From contig DBMP01000023.1 in NCBI GenBank assembly GCA_002298145.1, positions 124,001 to 188,000 of the forward strand: 64,000 nt of DNA, in the 5' to 3' direction. The notes below the pieces were generated by a model, which saw only the letters and a program-made list of their open reading frames with translations, made no database searches and was not told where the DNA came from. This DNA comes from Spartobacteria bacterium UBA695 (GTDB taxonomy: Bacteria; Verrucomicrobiota; Verrucomicrobiia; Chthoniobacterales; Chthoniobacteraceae). Positions 25,276 through 33,591 of this stretch are shown here, piece by piece (within the stretch, counting starts at the first letter, position 1; the number at the start of each line of letters is the position of its first letter). Position numbers and translations under genes: made by a program.

Positions 25276-25725
25276 TTAGGCGTTGGGTTGAGGTGCCGCC
25301 ATGCGCTCGTCGATCAGCACATGCCGCACCGAGTATTTGCTCGAACGTCCGACGATCACTTGTTTGCCGGTCAGGCTCCGCCGATTCAGGATGACAGGAC
25401 CGGCAAGGTTCACGGTGACAAATAGCGGGCTCGATGTATGAATCGTCACGATATTCAGCACCAGTGCGTCTTGCGGGCTGTGGATTTGAAGCCCGTCGGC
25501 GTCTTCCTCGTTCAGCTCGATCTCGTAATCGGCAACGGCACCTTGCGGCTCCATCACCACAAAGCTGATCGGCTCGTTCCCCATCGAACGCATGGTAAGG
25601 AACGGCCAGCTCCCCTCGATGGGGAAAAGGTCGAACCGCTGCAAGTCGGCGAGCCCGATCAATCCGAACGGCAGCGATATCTGACAAGGCTGGATACCCG
25701 ATCCAGTTTCCGTGGCAAGTTTCAT
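25276..25725 (-). CDS. fliW: FliW, flagellar assembly factor and CsrA antagonist
   Basis: This protein of about 149 residues shows the FliW pattern (ISLPFGLIGLADLQRFDLFPI, SFVVMEP, ALVLNIVTIH, VTVNLAGPVILN). FliW binds CsrA until flagellin competes for it, so that flagellin translation follows secretion. The frame extends 22 codons further to a GTG at 25791, 9 nt after the flgL stop. I prefer ATG 25725 because FliW proteins normally begin a few residues before the I-x-x-P-x-G-L-x-G motif. Neither start has a clear ribosome-binding site. The pairing with csrA is the common arrangement. Confidence 0.92.
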   Translation of the reverse strand: MKLATETGSGIQPCQISLPFGLIGLADLQRFDLFPIEGSWPFLTMRSMGNEPISFVVMEPQGAVADYEIELNEEDADGLQIHSPQDALVLNIVTIHTSSPLFVTVNLAGPVILNRRSLTGKQVIVGRSSKYSVRHVLIDERMAAPQPNA

Positions 25726-25800
25726 AAATTCATTGAGCGGCAGGGATGCAAAGCTAATCGCGTGCCACGCCAGACGATTCTTCCATACCACACATTTTAA

Positions 25801-26700
25801 CTACGACAAATAGTCGAGCAGCGACATTTGCATAATCTTCGCACCGCTCTCCAACGCTGCCTGGTAGGCATTGTTCGTCTGGGACAGCTTGACCGTCGTG
25901 GTGGCCAGGTCCGCATCAGTATCAGTGGAAGTCAGGTTTTGGAGACTGCTGAAACGGGCCTGATTTTGCGTGCTGGTGGCCGCCAGCCGAGTCTGCACCG
26001 CGCCAATGGTACTGACCGTATTGAGAATATCATCCTCGGAGTTCTGCAGTGAACTCTGCACCGTGGAGGTAAGGGCGGAGGAGTCCTGATGAGTCAGCGC
26101 ATCCCGCAAGCTCACCAGCGCATTGCCAAAATCAGCCAACTCCTGATTGGATTCCCCGCTCGTGTAGGGCGAAATGGTTGCCCCCTCACCCACTTCAAAT
26201 TCCGGCGAATTCGCCCCGCCCTGGTACGAAATCGAAGTGATATTTCCCGAAGCATCTCGCTCGGCAACAAAAGGGGTAGTGTCCGTCACCGTGCCGCCGA
26301 ACAAATAGGCGTTGTCGTATTTGGTATTGGCCGCCTGAAGGAACTGCTCCAGCATCTGGTTGGACTCCTTGGCATAGGCCTGCGTGGAATCAGCACTCGA
26401 TGCTCCGCTGCCCAGAGTAACAAGCTCCCCGGCGCGGTCGGAAATCGTCTTGATGGAGTTCAGCGCGGAATAGGCGGCCTGGGTCAGTTCCGTGGCCTGG
26501 CCGTTATTGCGCTGGTATTGCTGCATCCGCTTCGTCTCGGTCTGGAGGCCGAGCACGCGCCCAGCGGCCGCCGGGTCGTCGCTCAAATTCGTAATGCGCA
26601 GCCCGGTGGACACCTGGTTCTGAAGTTGCGCCTGCTGCTGCCCCAAATGTTGAAGCTGCGAGCTTAAGGTGTCGGAAAATGCACTGGAAGGTACTCGCAT
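25801..26700 (-). CDS. flgL: FlgL, hook-filament junction protein (HAP3)
   Basis: The 299-residue protein has flagellin-like ends: N-terminal QVSTGLRITNLSDDPAAAGRVL and C-terminal LATTTVKLSQTNNAYQAALESG with the terminal MSLLDYL. The middle holds YLFGGTVTDTTPF, typical of FlgL. Together with FlgK it joins the hook to the filament. It follows flgK after 65 nt; I found no sigma-28 promoter in that gap. Confidence 0.95.
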   Translation of the reverse strand: MRVPSSAFSDTLSSQLQHLGQQQAQLQNQVSTGLRITNLSDDPAAAGRVLGLQTETKRMQQYQRNNGQATELTQAAYSALNSIKTISDRAGELVTLGSGASSADSTQAYAKESNQMLEQFLQAANTKYDNAYLFGGTVTDTTPFVAERDASGNITSISYQGGANSPEFEVGEGATISPYTSGESNQELADFGNALVSLRDALTHQDSSALTSTVQSSLQNSEDDILNTVSTIGAVQTRLAATSTQNQARFSSLQNLTSTDTDADLATTTVKLSQTNNAYQAALESGAKIMQMSLLDYLS

Positions 26701-26765
26701 GTCCTGTATTTCTAATAAAGGTTTGCGTTTCTTTCAATGCCTATCGTTCGGCACAGCGTTCGCGG

Positions 26766-28181
26766 CTACTGAATGAGACCGTTGACCACGGTATCCAGAA
26801 GTTTATCAATCACATTAATAACCCGCGACGAAGCCTGAAAACCCCGCTGGTATTTCATCAGATCCGTCAGTTCTTCATCCTGCGAAACCCCGCTTACCGC
26901 ATCGCGCTGGCTGGTAATCAGCTTTTCAACCGTTTGCTGATCACTGAGCTTGCTTTCCGACGAGGAAACCGATTCGCCCAGGCCGCTGGCCACCTTGCCG
27001 TAAAAGCCGCTGAGAGTTCCGTCAATGCCATCGCCGCTCGATGTAGAGAAATCCTTACTGGCCACGGCGGCAACAGCCAGCGCGATATCGTTTCCGCCCG
27101 AGTCGCCGTTGGAAGCCGTTTTCAGCGTGGAATAGGTTAGATTGGAATCCACGGCGATCAGCCCCGACGTCGGCGCAGTGGAAAAGAAATCCCCAGCCGT
27201 TCCGCCGGTATTGTAGGCTTCGTTCACCGAGGTGGTGAGCTGATCGGCCAAGCTTTTGAGGCTATCCCGGAGATCCTGGATCTCACCATCGCGCACATCC
27301 ACATTGCCCTGGAGCGAGCCTCCTTTCAGTTCCAGCACTGTTGAAGGAGATCCAGCGGAGAAGGTCTTTTCATCCGCGTTATACGTCACCTCGCCCAGCG
27401 CGCTTGCCTTATCGACCAACAGCACATCGTTGCCATCCGCGTCCTGCCCCATTACTTGAATCTGCCCGTTGTCACCGGAGATTTCCTTCGTTGTGAAATC
27501 CATGTACTGCGACAGTTTCTCCAAGGCCGTCTGCCGCTGGTCGCGCAAATCCACCGCTGAGCCGGGGCTGTTCACCTCGGATTTCTGAATCTGCCCATTG
27601 AGGTTCGCCACTTGCCCCAGAAGGTCGTTGACCGTGCTGAGATCGTCGGTGTTCTGTGCAATAATATCGTCTTGAAGCGAATCAAGGTGCGTATCGGCAA
27701 CGTTGATCTGATTAGCGAGCAGATCCGCTTTTTGCAGTAGCACTTGCTTGGCGCTCGTATCCGACGGGCTGGACGCAAGGCTGCTAAAAGCGTTGAAAAA
27801 GTCAGTGATAGATGCGCCAATGCCGCTCGTCGTGGAGGTGTCATCAGTGATCGACGATGCCCCCGATGCATTAGTGATCTCCTCGCCGAGATCCGCCTGG
27901 GCCTTGAGCAAATTCTGATTTTGAGCCTTGAGGTAGCTCGTCTGCGAAATCTCGCGCGAAACCTGAACATCGAGATACTTGTCGCGGAGCTGCTGAACAG
28001 TCACAGATTGGGCCCCACCCGCCCCATTGTCCGCCGGGCCCTGGCTGCCAATATTTAACCGCTGCCTCGCGTACCCATCTGTAGATGCATTGGCAATATT
28101 CTTGCCCGCGATCTGGACACCCTGGCTCTGGGTGGAGAGGGACTGAGCCGAACTGGATAATGCGCTAAACAGGCCAGACAT
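26766..28181 (-). CDS. flgK: FlgK, hook-filament junction protein (HAP1)
   Basis: This 471-residue protein starts with the rod/hook motif QSLSTQSQGVQIAGKNIANASTDGYARQRL, contains VQQLRDKYLDVQVSREIS, and ends with DLMKYQRGFQASSRVINVIDKLLD, the FlgK C-terminal helix. The middle is shorter than in enterobacterial FlgK (about 550 residues). It lies 7 nt after flgN, its chaperone. Confidence 0.96.
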   Translation of the reverse strand: MSGLFSALSSSAQSLSTQSQGVQIAGKNIANASTDGYARQRLNIGSQGPADNGAGGAQSVTVQQLRDKYLDVQVSREISQTSYLKAQNQNLLKAQADLGEEITNASGASSITDDTSTTSGIGASITDFFNAFSSLASSPSDTSAKQVLLQKADLLANQINVADTHLDSLQDDIIAQNTDDLSTVNDLLGQVANLNGQIQKSEVNSPGSAVDLRDQRQTALEKLSQYMDFTTKEISGDNGQIQVMGQDADGNDVLLVDKASALGEVTYNADEKTFSAGSPSTVLELKGGSLQGNVDVRDGEIQDLRDSLKSLADQLTTSVNEAYNTGGTAGDFFSTAPTSGLIAVDSNLTYSTLKTASNGDSGGNDIALAVAAVASKDFSTSSGDGIDGTLSGFYGKVASGLGESVSSSESKLSDQQTVEKLITSQRDAVSGVSQDEELTDLMKYQRGFQASSRVINVIDKLLDTVVNGLIQ

Positions 28182-28188
28182 AGGCGGA

Positions 28189-28686
28189 TCAACTCTTTGC
28201 GATCGAACGCATGAATGAGCTCACAACCGAAAGGTTAGGTTTTCCCTCCTTGGAATACGTCTGCACGACCTCGCCGGGATTCAGCCGCTGGAGAATTTGT
28301 TGCAAAACCTCGATGGACCGAAATAGAAGCATCTGGTTTTGCCGGGCCCGGCGCTTGGAGCGAAATACCAGGTTATTGATTTCGTCAATCAACGCTGAAA
28401 GGAGAAGGCGCATCGGCTCCGAGGCCTTTAATATCAGCTCGCGAACCGGCGTATCCGGCGGTTTACCACAGCTGGCAGCCAAGTTTTTGACCAACGCTTC
28501 CCGCTCATGCAAGCAGCGATCGACCGTCTTTGCCTGCTCCTCCAGCATCCCCGTTACCGCCAAAACCAGCTCCGGATCGCGTTCCAAAATCGCCCCCTGC
28601 TGCCGATCGAAAAGATTGAGCAAGCCGCCGTATTCCTGGACTTCGTTACGAAACGCATCCGCTAATAATTCCCATTCGGTAGTCAT
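28189..28686 (-). CDS. flgN: FlgN, export chaperone for FlgK/FlgL
   Basis: The 165-residue helical protein has the FlgN-type N-terminal helix (WELLADAFRNEVQEYGGLLNLFDRQ, here spanning roughly residues 5-29) and a C-terminal segment with VLQQILQRLNPGEVVQTYSKEG. The position directly before flgK and the length are typical. Its ATG overlaps the end of flgJ by 4 nt. FlgN keeps FlgK and FlgL soluble and delivers them to the export gate. Confidence 0.85.
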   Translation of the reverse strand: MTTEWELLADAFRNEVQEYGGLLNLFDRQQGAILERDPELVLAVTGMLEEQAKTVDRCLHEREALVKNLAASCGKPPDTPVRELILKASEPMRLLLSALIDEINNLVFRSKRRARQNQMLLFRSIEVLQQILQRLNPGEVVQTYSKEGKPNLSVVSSFMRSIAKS

Positions 28687-28985
28687 TGAGTAAGTTGTGC
28701 CTGCAAAATGTTCGAAAGACCGAGTCCGCCCGCCTTGGTCATGGTATCCGCGAGGGAGTCGGTCAGCAAATATCCATAGACCTGCCCTGCCGGTCCGCCT
28801 TCCAGCAACGGCTTCATCGATTCGCCAAGAAACTGCCGCAGCAAAATCGCCTCAAACTGCCGCGATACTTCAGCCGTCTGCACGCCGTCGTCTTCCGAGC
28901 TTTTCCCCTTCACCTTCGAGGAAGCGTCCACGGTGTTGAAATTCCCCGTGGTCACGCTTGGCATTATAGCGTTGATCGCGTCCAT
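28683..28985 (-). CDS. flgJ: FlgJ-type rod-binding protein (no muramidase domain)
   Basis: This 100-residue protein corresponds to the N-terminal rod-binding half of FlgJ (VSRQFEAILLRQFLGESMKPL, YGYLLTDSLADTMTKAGGLGLS). It lacks the C-terminal peptidoglycan hydrolase domain of gammaproteobacterial FlgJ, so another hydrolase must open the cell wall. It acts as the rod cap during assembly. It begins 1 nt after flgI and overlaps flgN by 4 nt. Confidence 0.9.
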   Translation of the reverse strand: MDAINAIMPSVTTGNFNTVDASSKVKGKSSEDDGVQTAEVSRQFEAILLRQFLGESMKPLLEGGPAGQVYGYLLTDSLADTMTKAGGLGLSNILQAQLTQ

Positions 28986-28986
28986 A

Positions 28987-30135
28987 TCAGTTTAAGATCA
29001 AATCCGCCTGAAGCGCACCCGCCTTTTTCATCGTTTGGAAAATCGCCATCATGTCGAGCGTCGAAAGCCCGAGCGCATTGAGCGCCGCGGCCACCTCCTG
29101 GATCGTCGGCAATTCCTCGACAACCTTGAAGCCGCCCTTCTTTTCATTAGCTTGCGTCTCGCTCGTTTGCGAAGTCACCGTCTGCCCCGACGTAAAGGAC
29201 GCGGGCTGGCTGATGACCGGAGTTGAAACGATGCTAATTGTCAGCGAACCGTGGCTCACGGCGACCGTGGAAATCCGGACATTGGAAGTGGCAATGATGG
29301 TTCCAGTGCGTTCGTTAATCACCACCCGCGCAACGTTGTCGGGAATCGTTTCAATCGCCCCCAGCGACGCAATGAAGTTCACCTCGTACCCGCAGTAGTC
29401 CTTCGGCACGCAGACATTAACCGTCGAGGCATCCTTGGCCACCGCCGTCCTCGGGAAGACATTATTTACAGCCTCCGCGATGCGCGCGGCCGAAGCATAG
29501 TCCGGATTCAGCAACAGAAGATTAACACTGTTGTTGTTGACAATATTAGCCGCGACCTCGCGTTCAACGAGCGCCCCGCCGCTGAGCACCCCCACCGTGG
29601 GATGGTTTTTCTGCACACTCGATCCTCCGCCACTCGACGACGACCCGGCCAAAAACCCGCCAACCGCCAGCGGCCCTTGAGCCACCGCGTAAACCACGTC
29701 ATCCGCGCCCAGCAGCGGCGTTTGCAGGAGGACGCCTCCCTGAATTGTCGTCGCATCACCGATAGCCGAAACCGTTACATCGATCCGACTCCCTGGTTTT
29801 GCAAACGCGGGAATGTCAGCCGTTACCATCACGGCAGCCACGTTCTGCGATTTCAGCGTGCTAGGAGAAACCTGGACCCCAAAGCGCTGAAGGGCATTGG
29901 CAATGCTCTGCACCGTATAGTTGAGCTGGCTGTCGCCTTTGTTCGCCAAGCCCGTAACCAGCCCATAACCGACCAACTGGTTATCGCGCCCGCCCTCGAT
30001 CAGCACCATATCTTTGATCCGCGTGGCATGGCTCTGCATCGTCGTTAAAAACAACACCCCCAATAATACCGCGAACCGCACGACCCAATGGCTTACCCTC
30101 CCGCTTCCTGACGTGAAATGTAAAACGCCGTTCAT
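28987..30135 (-). CDS. flgI: FlgI, flagellar P-ring protein
   Basis: The 382-residue protein has a signal peptide (VRFAVLLGVLFLTTMQSHA) followed by the FlgI core (IKDMVLIEGGRDNQLVGYGLVTGL, with the family-typical GYGLV). Other signatures are VVINERTGTIIA and the C-terminal IQEVAAALNALGLSTLDMMA. It forms the periplasmic bushing around the rod in peptidoglycan. A Gly/Ser-rich linker (AGSSSSGGGSSVQ) sits in the middle where enterobacterial FlgI has a shorter loop. It is in an operon 2 nt after flgH. Confidence 0.96.
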   Translation of the reverse strand: MNGVLHFTSGSGRVSHWVVRFAVLLGVLFLTTMQSHATRIKDMVLIEGGRDNQLVGYGLVTGLANKGDSQLNYTVQSIANALQRFGVQVSPSTLKSQNVAAVMVTADIPAFAKPGSRIDVTVSAIGDATTIQGGVLLQTPLLGADDVVYAVAQGPLAVGGFLAGSSSSGGGSSVQKNHPTVGVLSGGALVEREVAANIVNNNSVNLLLLNPDYASAARIAEAVNNVFPRTAVAKDASTVNVCVPKDYCGYEVNFIASLGAIETIPDNVARVVINERTGTIIATSNVRISTVAVSHGSLTISIVSTPVISQPASFTSGQTVTSQTSETQANEKKGGFKVVEELPTIQEVAAALNALGLSTLDMMAIFQTMKKAGALQADLILN

Positions 30136-30137
30136 TC

Positions 30138-30809
30138 TCAGAAGGGGTTGATTTTGTCGTTGAACCTCAACAGCCAGCCCTTTTTCTGCGCATCCGTCAG
30201 CGTTCCCTCACTGACAATCTCGATTTGCGCATTGGCAACATTCACCGAAGCAACCGTATTATCCGGCTGGATATCGTACGGCCGAATCGTGCCGCGAACA
30301 CAAGCAAATTGCCGTTCCTTAGAAAAGCTGACCTGCCGCAGTCCCTCGACCACCAGATTGCCATTAGGCAGAACGTCCGTCACCTGCACGGCAAGCTTTG
30401 CTGTAACCGTCTGACTGTTTTCGATCGTTCCCCCACCTGTATAGGCATTCGTTCCGGTGGTCGATACCGTTGGAACCGTTGGGATCACAATACTATTGCT
30501 GCCGCTCTTCGCCAAAGCCTCATTTTTCCTGTTAATGAGCGCATTGGGAATCCCCGTGATGACCTGGTTAAGGAGATTACTGGCCAACCCCTCAAGGCCC
30601 GTGCTGGTTTTGTTGGTAGTCAGGTTCAGCGTATTCTTCAGCGAAGCAGTCTCGCTAACCACAATCGTGACAATGTCGCCGATATTTTTTGCACGCTTAT
30701 CCGCGCACATCCCCCGTTCGTCCGTAATGCCATCACGCCAAAGCGAACCCGCGTGAATCATTCCCGGAGCGATCGCCAAACCGATGACAATCCACCTAAA
30801 ATACGACAT
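30138..30809 (-). CDS. flgH: FlgH, flagellar L-ring protein, without lipobox
   Basis: The core of this protein is clearly FlgH (NIGDIVTIVVSETASLKN, VTAKLAVQVTDVLPNGNLVVEG, VRGTIRPYDIQPDN, INPF end). ATG 30809 is chosen: it has CAGGTCA just upstream and gives a clean signal sequence (YFRWIVIGLAIAPGMIHAG). Two earlier in-frame ATGs at 30824 and 30839 lack one. FlgH is normally a lipoprotein with Cys at +1; here the cleavage region reads MIHAGSLW with no Cys, so type I processing is expected. It overlaps the end of flgA by 14 nt. Confidence 0.93.
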   Translation of the reverse strand: MSYFRWIVIGLAIAPGMIHAGSLWRDGITDERGMCADKRAKNIGDIVTIVVSETASLKNTLNLTTNKTSTGLEGLASNLLNQVITGIPNALINRKNEALAKSGSNSIVIPTVPTVSTTGTNAYTGGGTIENSQTVTAKLAVQVTDVLPNGNLVVEGLRQVSFSKERQFACVRGTIRPYDIQPDNTVASVNVANAQIEIVSEGTLTDAQKKGWLLRFNDKINPF

Positions 30810-31665
30810 TGACCTGACTTTCATTGAGCACTTGTGCATTGAACTCCCTCTTACTATCCAAATTACGCATCCGAATCAGCGCTTTGGGCGCTCCGTTTTC
30901 CAACGCCTGGGCCTTTACTGTAATGGATAGTGCCCCGCGCCGGATCACCGCCTCGACAATCTGATTTTTTCGAATGACCGGCTTTCCCACGACGTCGCGC
31001 TTCATGAGCGGGGCTCCCGCATTGACGTTTTGCGCCAGTTGATAGCCCGAAAGTTTTTCATCGCTGCCCAGCAGCGCATTTCGGTTTTGCAAAATATCCA
31101 CTTTCTGGACATTCACCACCGATTCATCCAAATCACGTCCTCGCTCCAGTCGAGTCGATGCAACCCACACTTCCTGCCACAACCTGGCCTTGAGGGTAAC
31201 GTTCCATTCCCCCACCGTCTGTTCGCCGACGGTCACCTTGCATCCGATATTTATCACATTAGCCAAGCCATCACGGGGATATTCCGTCACCTTGAGATCA
31301 GCGCCAGACGCAGGCACTTTGACAGCCCCCCATGGACGAGCCAAATCCAATACCAAATCGCCCGACACCCCATAATGTTCAAGAACCTGCGCCTTGATAT
31401 CGCGCAACAAATCATCGCTCGTATACATTCGGGCATCGGCCGCTTTCTCCTCCGCAACTGCCGCGCCTACAGCCGGTACAGCCACCGGTGTCTCCTCACG
31501 CACGGCAGGTTGCCTTGACGCCGGAGGGATATTTTCAACTGGCGCAAGAAGGCGATCCAACTGAGCATTTGCACATTTCGTAACACCAATGAATGCTAAT
31601 AAAAAAGCAGAGACACGCATCCATGCAAGCAACCGATCGCCAAATTGAAAGGAAAGGTTTGCCAT
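30796..31665 (-). CDS. flgA: FlgA, P-ring assembly chaperone
   Basis: This 289-residue protein has a hydrophobic N-terminal segment, with a cleaner signal peptide from the internal Met 16 (MRVSAFLLAFIGVTKCANAQ). A variable Pro/Ala-rich linker is followed by the SAF-type FlgA C-terminal domain (GAPLMKRDVVGKPVIRKNQIVEAVIRRGAL, spanning about residues 215-245). FlgA helps FlgI assemble the P-ring in the periplasm. Its place between flgG and flgH is common. The start is uncertain between residues 1 and 16. Confidence 0.92.
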   Translation of the reverse strand: MANLSFQFGDRLLAWMRVSAFLLAFIGVTKCANAQLDRLLAPVENIPPASRQPAVREETPVAVPAVGAAVAEEKAADARMYTSDDLLRDIKAQVLEHYGVSGDLVLDLARPWGAVKVPASGADLKVTEYPRDGLANVINIGCKVTVGEQTVGEWNVTLKARLWQEVWVASTRLERGRDLDESVVNVQKVDILQNRNALLGSDEKLSGYQLAQNVNAGAPLMKRDVVGKPVIRKNQIVEAVIRRGALSITVKAQALENGAPKALIRMRNLDSKREFNAQVLNESQVNVVF

Positions 31666-31668
31666 CGG

Positions 31669-32451
31669 TTATCGTTTTAATTCACTGATTTTACCAAGCA
31701 TCTCGTCGGAAGTCTGGATAGCTTTTGAATTGATCTCATACGCGCGTTGTGCCTGGATCATATTTACCATTTCGTCAACGATGTTGACATTGGAGCTCTC
31801 GAGGTAGTTCTGAATCACTGTGCCAAAACCGCTCTCCCCGGGGTTACCCTGCTGCGGAGTTCCACTGGCGGCCGTCTCCTCATAGAGATTTCCGCCGCAG
31901 CTATGCAAGCCACTCGGATTATTGAACCGCACGAGATGAATCCGGAACGTGTTGGATCCGTTTGCGGTTGTCACAGTCACTTCCCCCGTCGTGGCGATGG
32001 AAATCGAGGTAGTACCCGAGGGAATCGTTCCAAATCCGCTCAACACGGGAAGCCCGTCACTCGTGGTGACCTGGCCGGAACTGTCTACCTTCAAAGCGCC
32101 ATCGCGAGTATAGGCACTCGTCCCGTCAGGCCGTTTGACCTCGAGGAACCCTTCCCCATTGATGGCCATATCATATTCGCTATTCGTCTCCTTGAGCTCA
32201 CCCTGCGTGAAGATTTTCGACGTTGAAACCACCCGACTGCCGTTGCCAACCTCCACCCCGGTTGGAACCATATTTCCACCACCGGAATCAGTTCCCGCAA
32301 CCCGCGGTTTCTGGTAAAGCAAATCCTGAAACTCAATCTTGCTTCGCTTGTATCCAGTAGTATTAGCATTCGCCAGGTTGTTGGCAATGTTGTCGAGATT
32401 CAACTGCTGAGCAGCCATGCCTGTTGCACCGGAGTAGAGGGATTGAATCAT
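31669..32451 (-). CDS. flgG: FlgG, distal rod protein
   Basis: The 260-residue protein has the characteristic start MIQSLYSGATGMAAQQLNLD and NIANNLANANTTGYKRSKIEF. It also shows the FlgG-typical TNSEYDMAINGEGFLEV and the C-terminal VDEMVNMIQAQRAYEINSKA. It forms the distal rod spanning the periplasm. It follows flgF after 6 nt. Confidence 0.97.
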   Translation of the reverse strand: MIQSLYSGATGMAAQQLNLDNIANNLANANTTGYKRSKIEFQDLLYQKPRVAGTDSGGGNMVPTGVEVGNGSRVVSTSKIFTQGELKETNSEYDMAINGEGFLEVKRPDGTSAYTRDGALKVDSSGQVTTSDGLPVLSGFGTIPSGTTSISIATTGEVTVTTANGSNTFRIHLVRFNNPSGLHSCGGNLYEETAASGTPQQGNPGESGFGTVIQNYLESSNVNIVDEMVNMIQAQRAYEINSKAIQTSDEMLGKISELKR

Positions 32452-32457
32452 GCTCTG

Positions 32458-33213
32458 TTACGCTTGGGGGTTGCCTAAAATTTGAATGGCTTTGTCGGTT
32501 TCGTCGCCATCGCTCGTCATTGTTTTCTGGCAGGCCTCATACGCTCTCGACACAGCCACCAGATTCACCATTTCGGTGAGCGGCGAGACGTTGCTCTCCT
32601 CCACGTAGCCATTAATCATGGCGGGGGTATCGACGCGTTCGAGCTTTTGCCCGGGCGCAGCGCCGAACATCACGTTTCCAAGGCGTTTCAGATTTTGTGA
32701 ATTTTTCGCATCATAAAGCGCCAGCTTTCCGATCACTTGATCGCCCTGCGTCAGCGTCCCCTCGTTATTGACAGATAGCGTCCCACCCGCCGGGTTCAGC
32801 GTAATAGGCCCCCCCTCGCCCATGACCACCAAGCCTTCCTTGGTGAGCAGCTTACCATCAGGACCCGCCTGGAACTCGCCGTTGCGGGTATATCCCATCT
32901 CGCCGTTCTCCCGCTGCACCTGAAAGAACCCATTGCCCTGAATCGCAAAATCAAGCTCACTGCCAGTCCGATGCAATTCGCCTTGGGTAAAGTTGGTTTG
33001 AACACTGACCTTGGGCATGACGCCTCGCGAGTCATTACGAGCCGTACCAGACTGCTGCCCAAGCCGCATTATGTCACCCGCAACGCTCTCGAATGAGACA
33101 TCGCTCTTCTTATATCCCGGCATGGAGCTAGCCGCGATATTCTGCGACGTCACTTCCTGCCATTTTTCATAGGCTGCCAGCGATGCCGCGCTTCTGTAGC
33201 TAGCGATGTTCAT
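32458..33213 (-). CDS. flgF: FlgF, proximal rod protein
   Basis: This 251-residue rod/hook family protein has an N-terminal helix (YEKWQEVTSQNIAASSMPGY), the ELDFAIQGNGFFQV motif, and a C-terminal SPLTEMVNLVAVSRAYEACQ helix. Gene order before flgG makes it FlgF. The ATG at 33213 has no ribosome-binding site. It lies exactly 15 nt after the -12 box of a near-perfect sigma-54 promoter, so the message should have a leader of only about 5 nt. It opens the second flagellar operon (flgF to the triple glycosyltransferase). Confidence 0.93.
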   Translation of the reverse strand: MNIASYRSAASLAAYEKWQEVTSQNIAASSMPGYKKSDVSFESVAGDIMRLGQQSGTARNDSRGVMPKVSVQTNFTQGELHRTGSELDFAIQGNGFFQVQRENGEMGYTRNGEFQAGPDGKLLTKEGLVVMGEGGPITLNPAGGTLSVNNEGTLTQGDQVIGKLALYDAKNSQNLKRLGNVMFGAAPGQKLERVDTPAMINGYVEESNVSPLTEMVNLVAVSRAYEACQKTMTSDGDETDKAIQILGNPQA

Positions 33214-33228
33214 TCAGAGCCGTTGCTA

Positions 33229-33244
33229 AGCAATGTGTGTGCCA
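33229..33244 (-). promoter_or_regulatory. Sigma-54 promoter of the flgF operon
   Basis: TGGCACACACATTGCT matches TGGCAC-N5-TTGCW in full. The expected transcription start is near 33218, about 5 nt before the flgF ATG. No ribosome-binding site fits between them. Confidence 0.85.
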
Positions 33245-33280
33245 TCGGCACTAGCCTCGCCAAAATCCATGCGCGAGAAA

Positions 33281-33296
33281 TAGCGCCCGCGCGCTA
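33281..33296 (-). terminator. Hairpin between the two flagellar operons (weak terminator candidate)
   Basis: A 6-bp stem (TAGCGC with GCGCTA) and a 4-nt loop are followed on the minus strand by TTTCTC. It lies after the 83-residue gene and before the flgF promoter. The T-run is short, so termination would be partial at best. Confidence 0.3.
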
Positions 33297-33328
33297 CGGA
33301 ATATTTTGCCGGGCAATAAATTCCCCTT

Positions 33329-33580
33329 TTACTCATACTCACAGTTCACTTCAATCCGTTTGCCACAGGTGCAAATAACGATAATGCGTTCGACACCATT
33401 CTTTCCATTTACGATTTCGAGTTGCGGCTGCGTTTCCTTCTGGCAGTCAATAGTGGTTTCATCAGGAATGGCGGGTAGCGCAGGCTTGGCAAACAGCGGC
33501 TGGAACCCGCCCATCGGCTCCCTCCCCACAGTAGGCCTGTCCGTATTGCCGAAGGATCGGCCTGAAAGAAAATTTTCCAT
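33329..33580 (-). CDS. Small cysteine-containing protein between motB and flgF
   Basis: This 83-residue protein has a Pro/Gly-rich N-terminal half and a C-terminal part with four cysteines: one in TTIDCQKE, then the compact VICTCGKRIEVNCEYE. The C-x-C-G-(5-6)-C arrangement suggests a small metal-binding hairpin. I do not recognise a named family. It starts 11 nt after motB and is the last gene of the upstream flagellar operon. The start has no clear ribosome-binding site. The cysteine pattern makes a real, folded product likely. Confidence 0.6.
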   Translation of the reverse strand: MENFLSGRSFGNTDRPTVGREPMGGFQPLFAKPALPAIPDETTIDCQKETQPQLEIVNGKNGVERIIVICTCGKRIEVNCEYE

Positions 33581-33591
33581 AGATCAACTAG

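Noticed and set aside
26701..26765. Sigma-28 promoter before flgL
   Set aside because: GCCGAACG resembles a -10 box but the base run 15 nt upstream is not TAAA-like.
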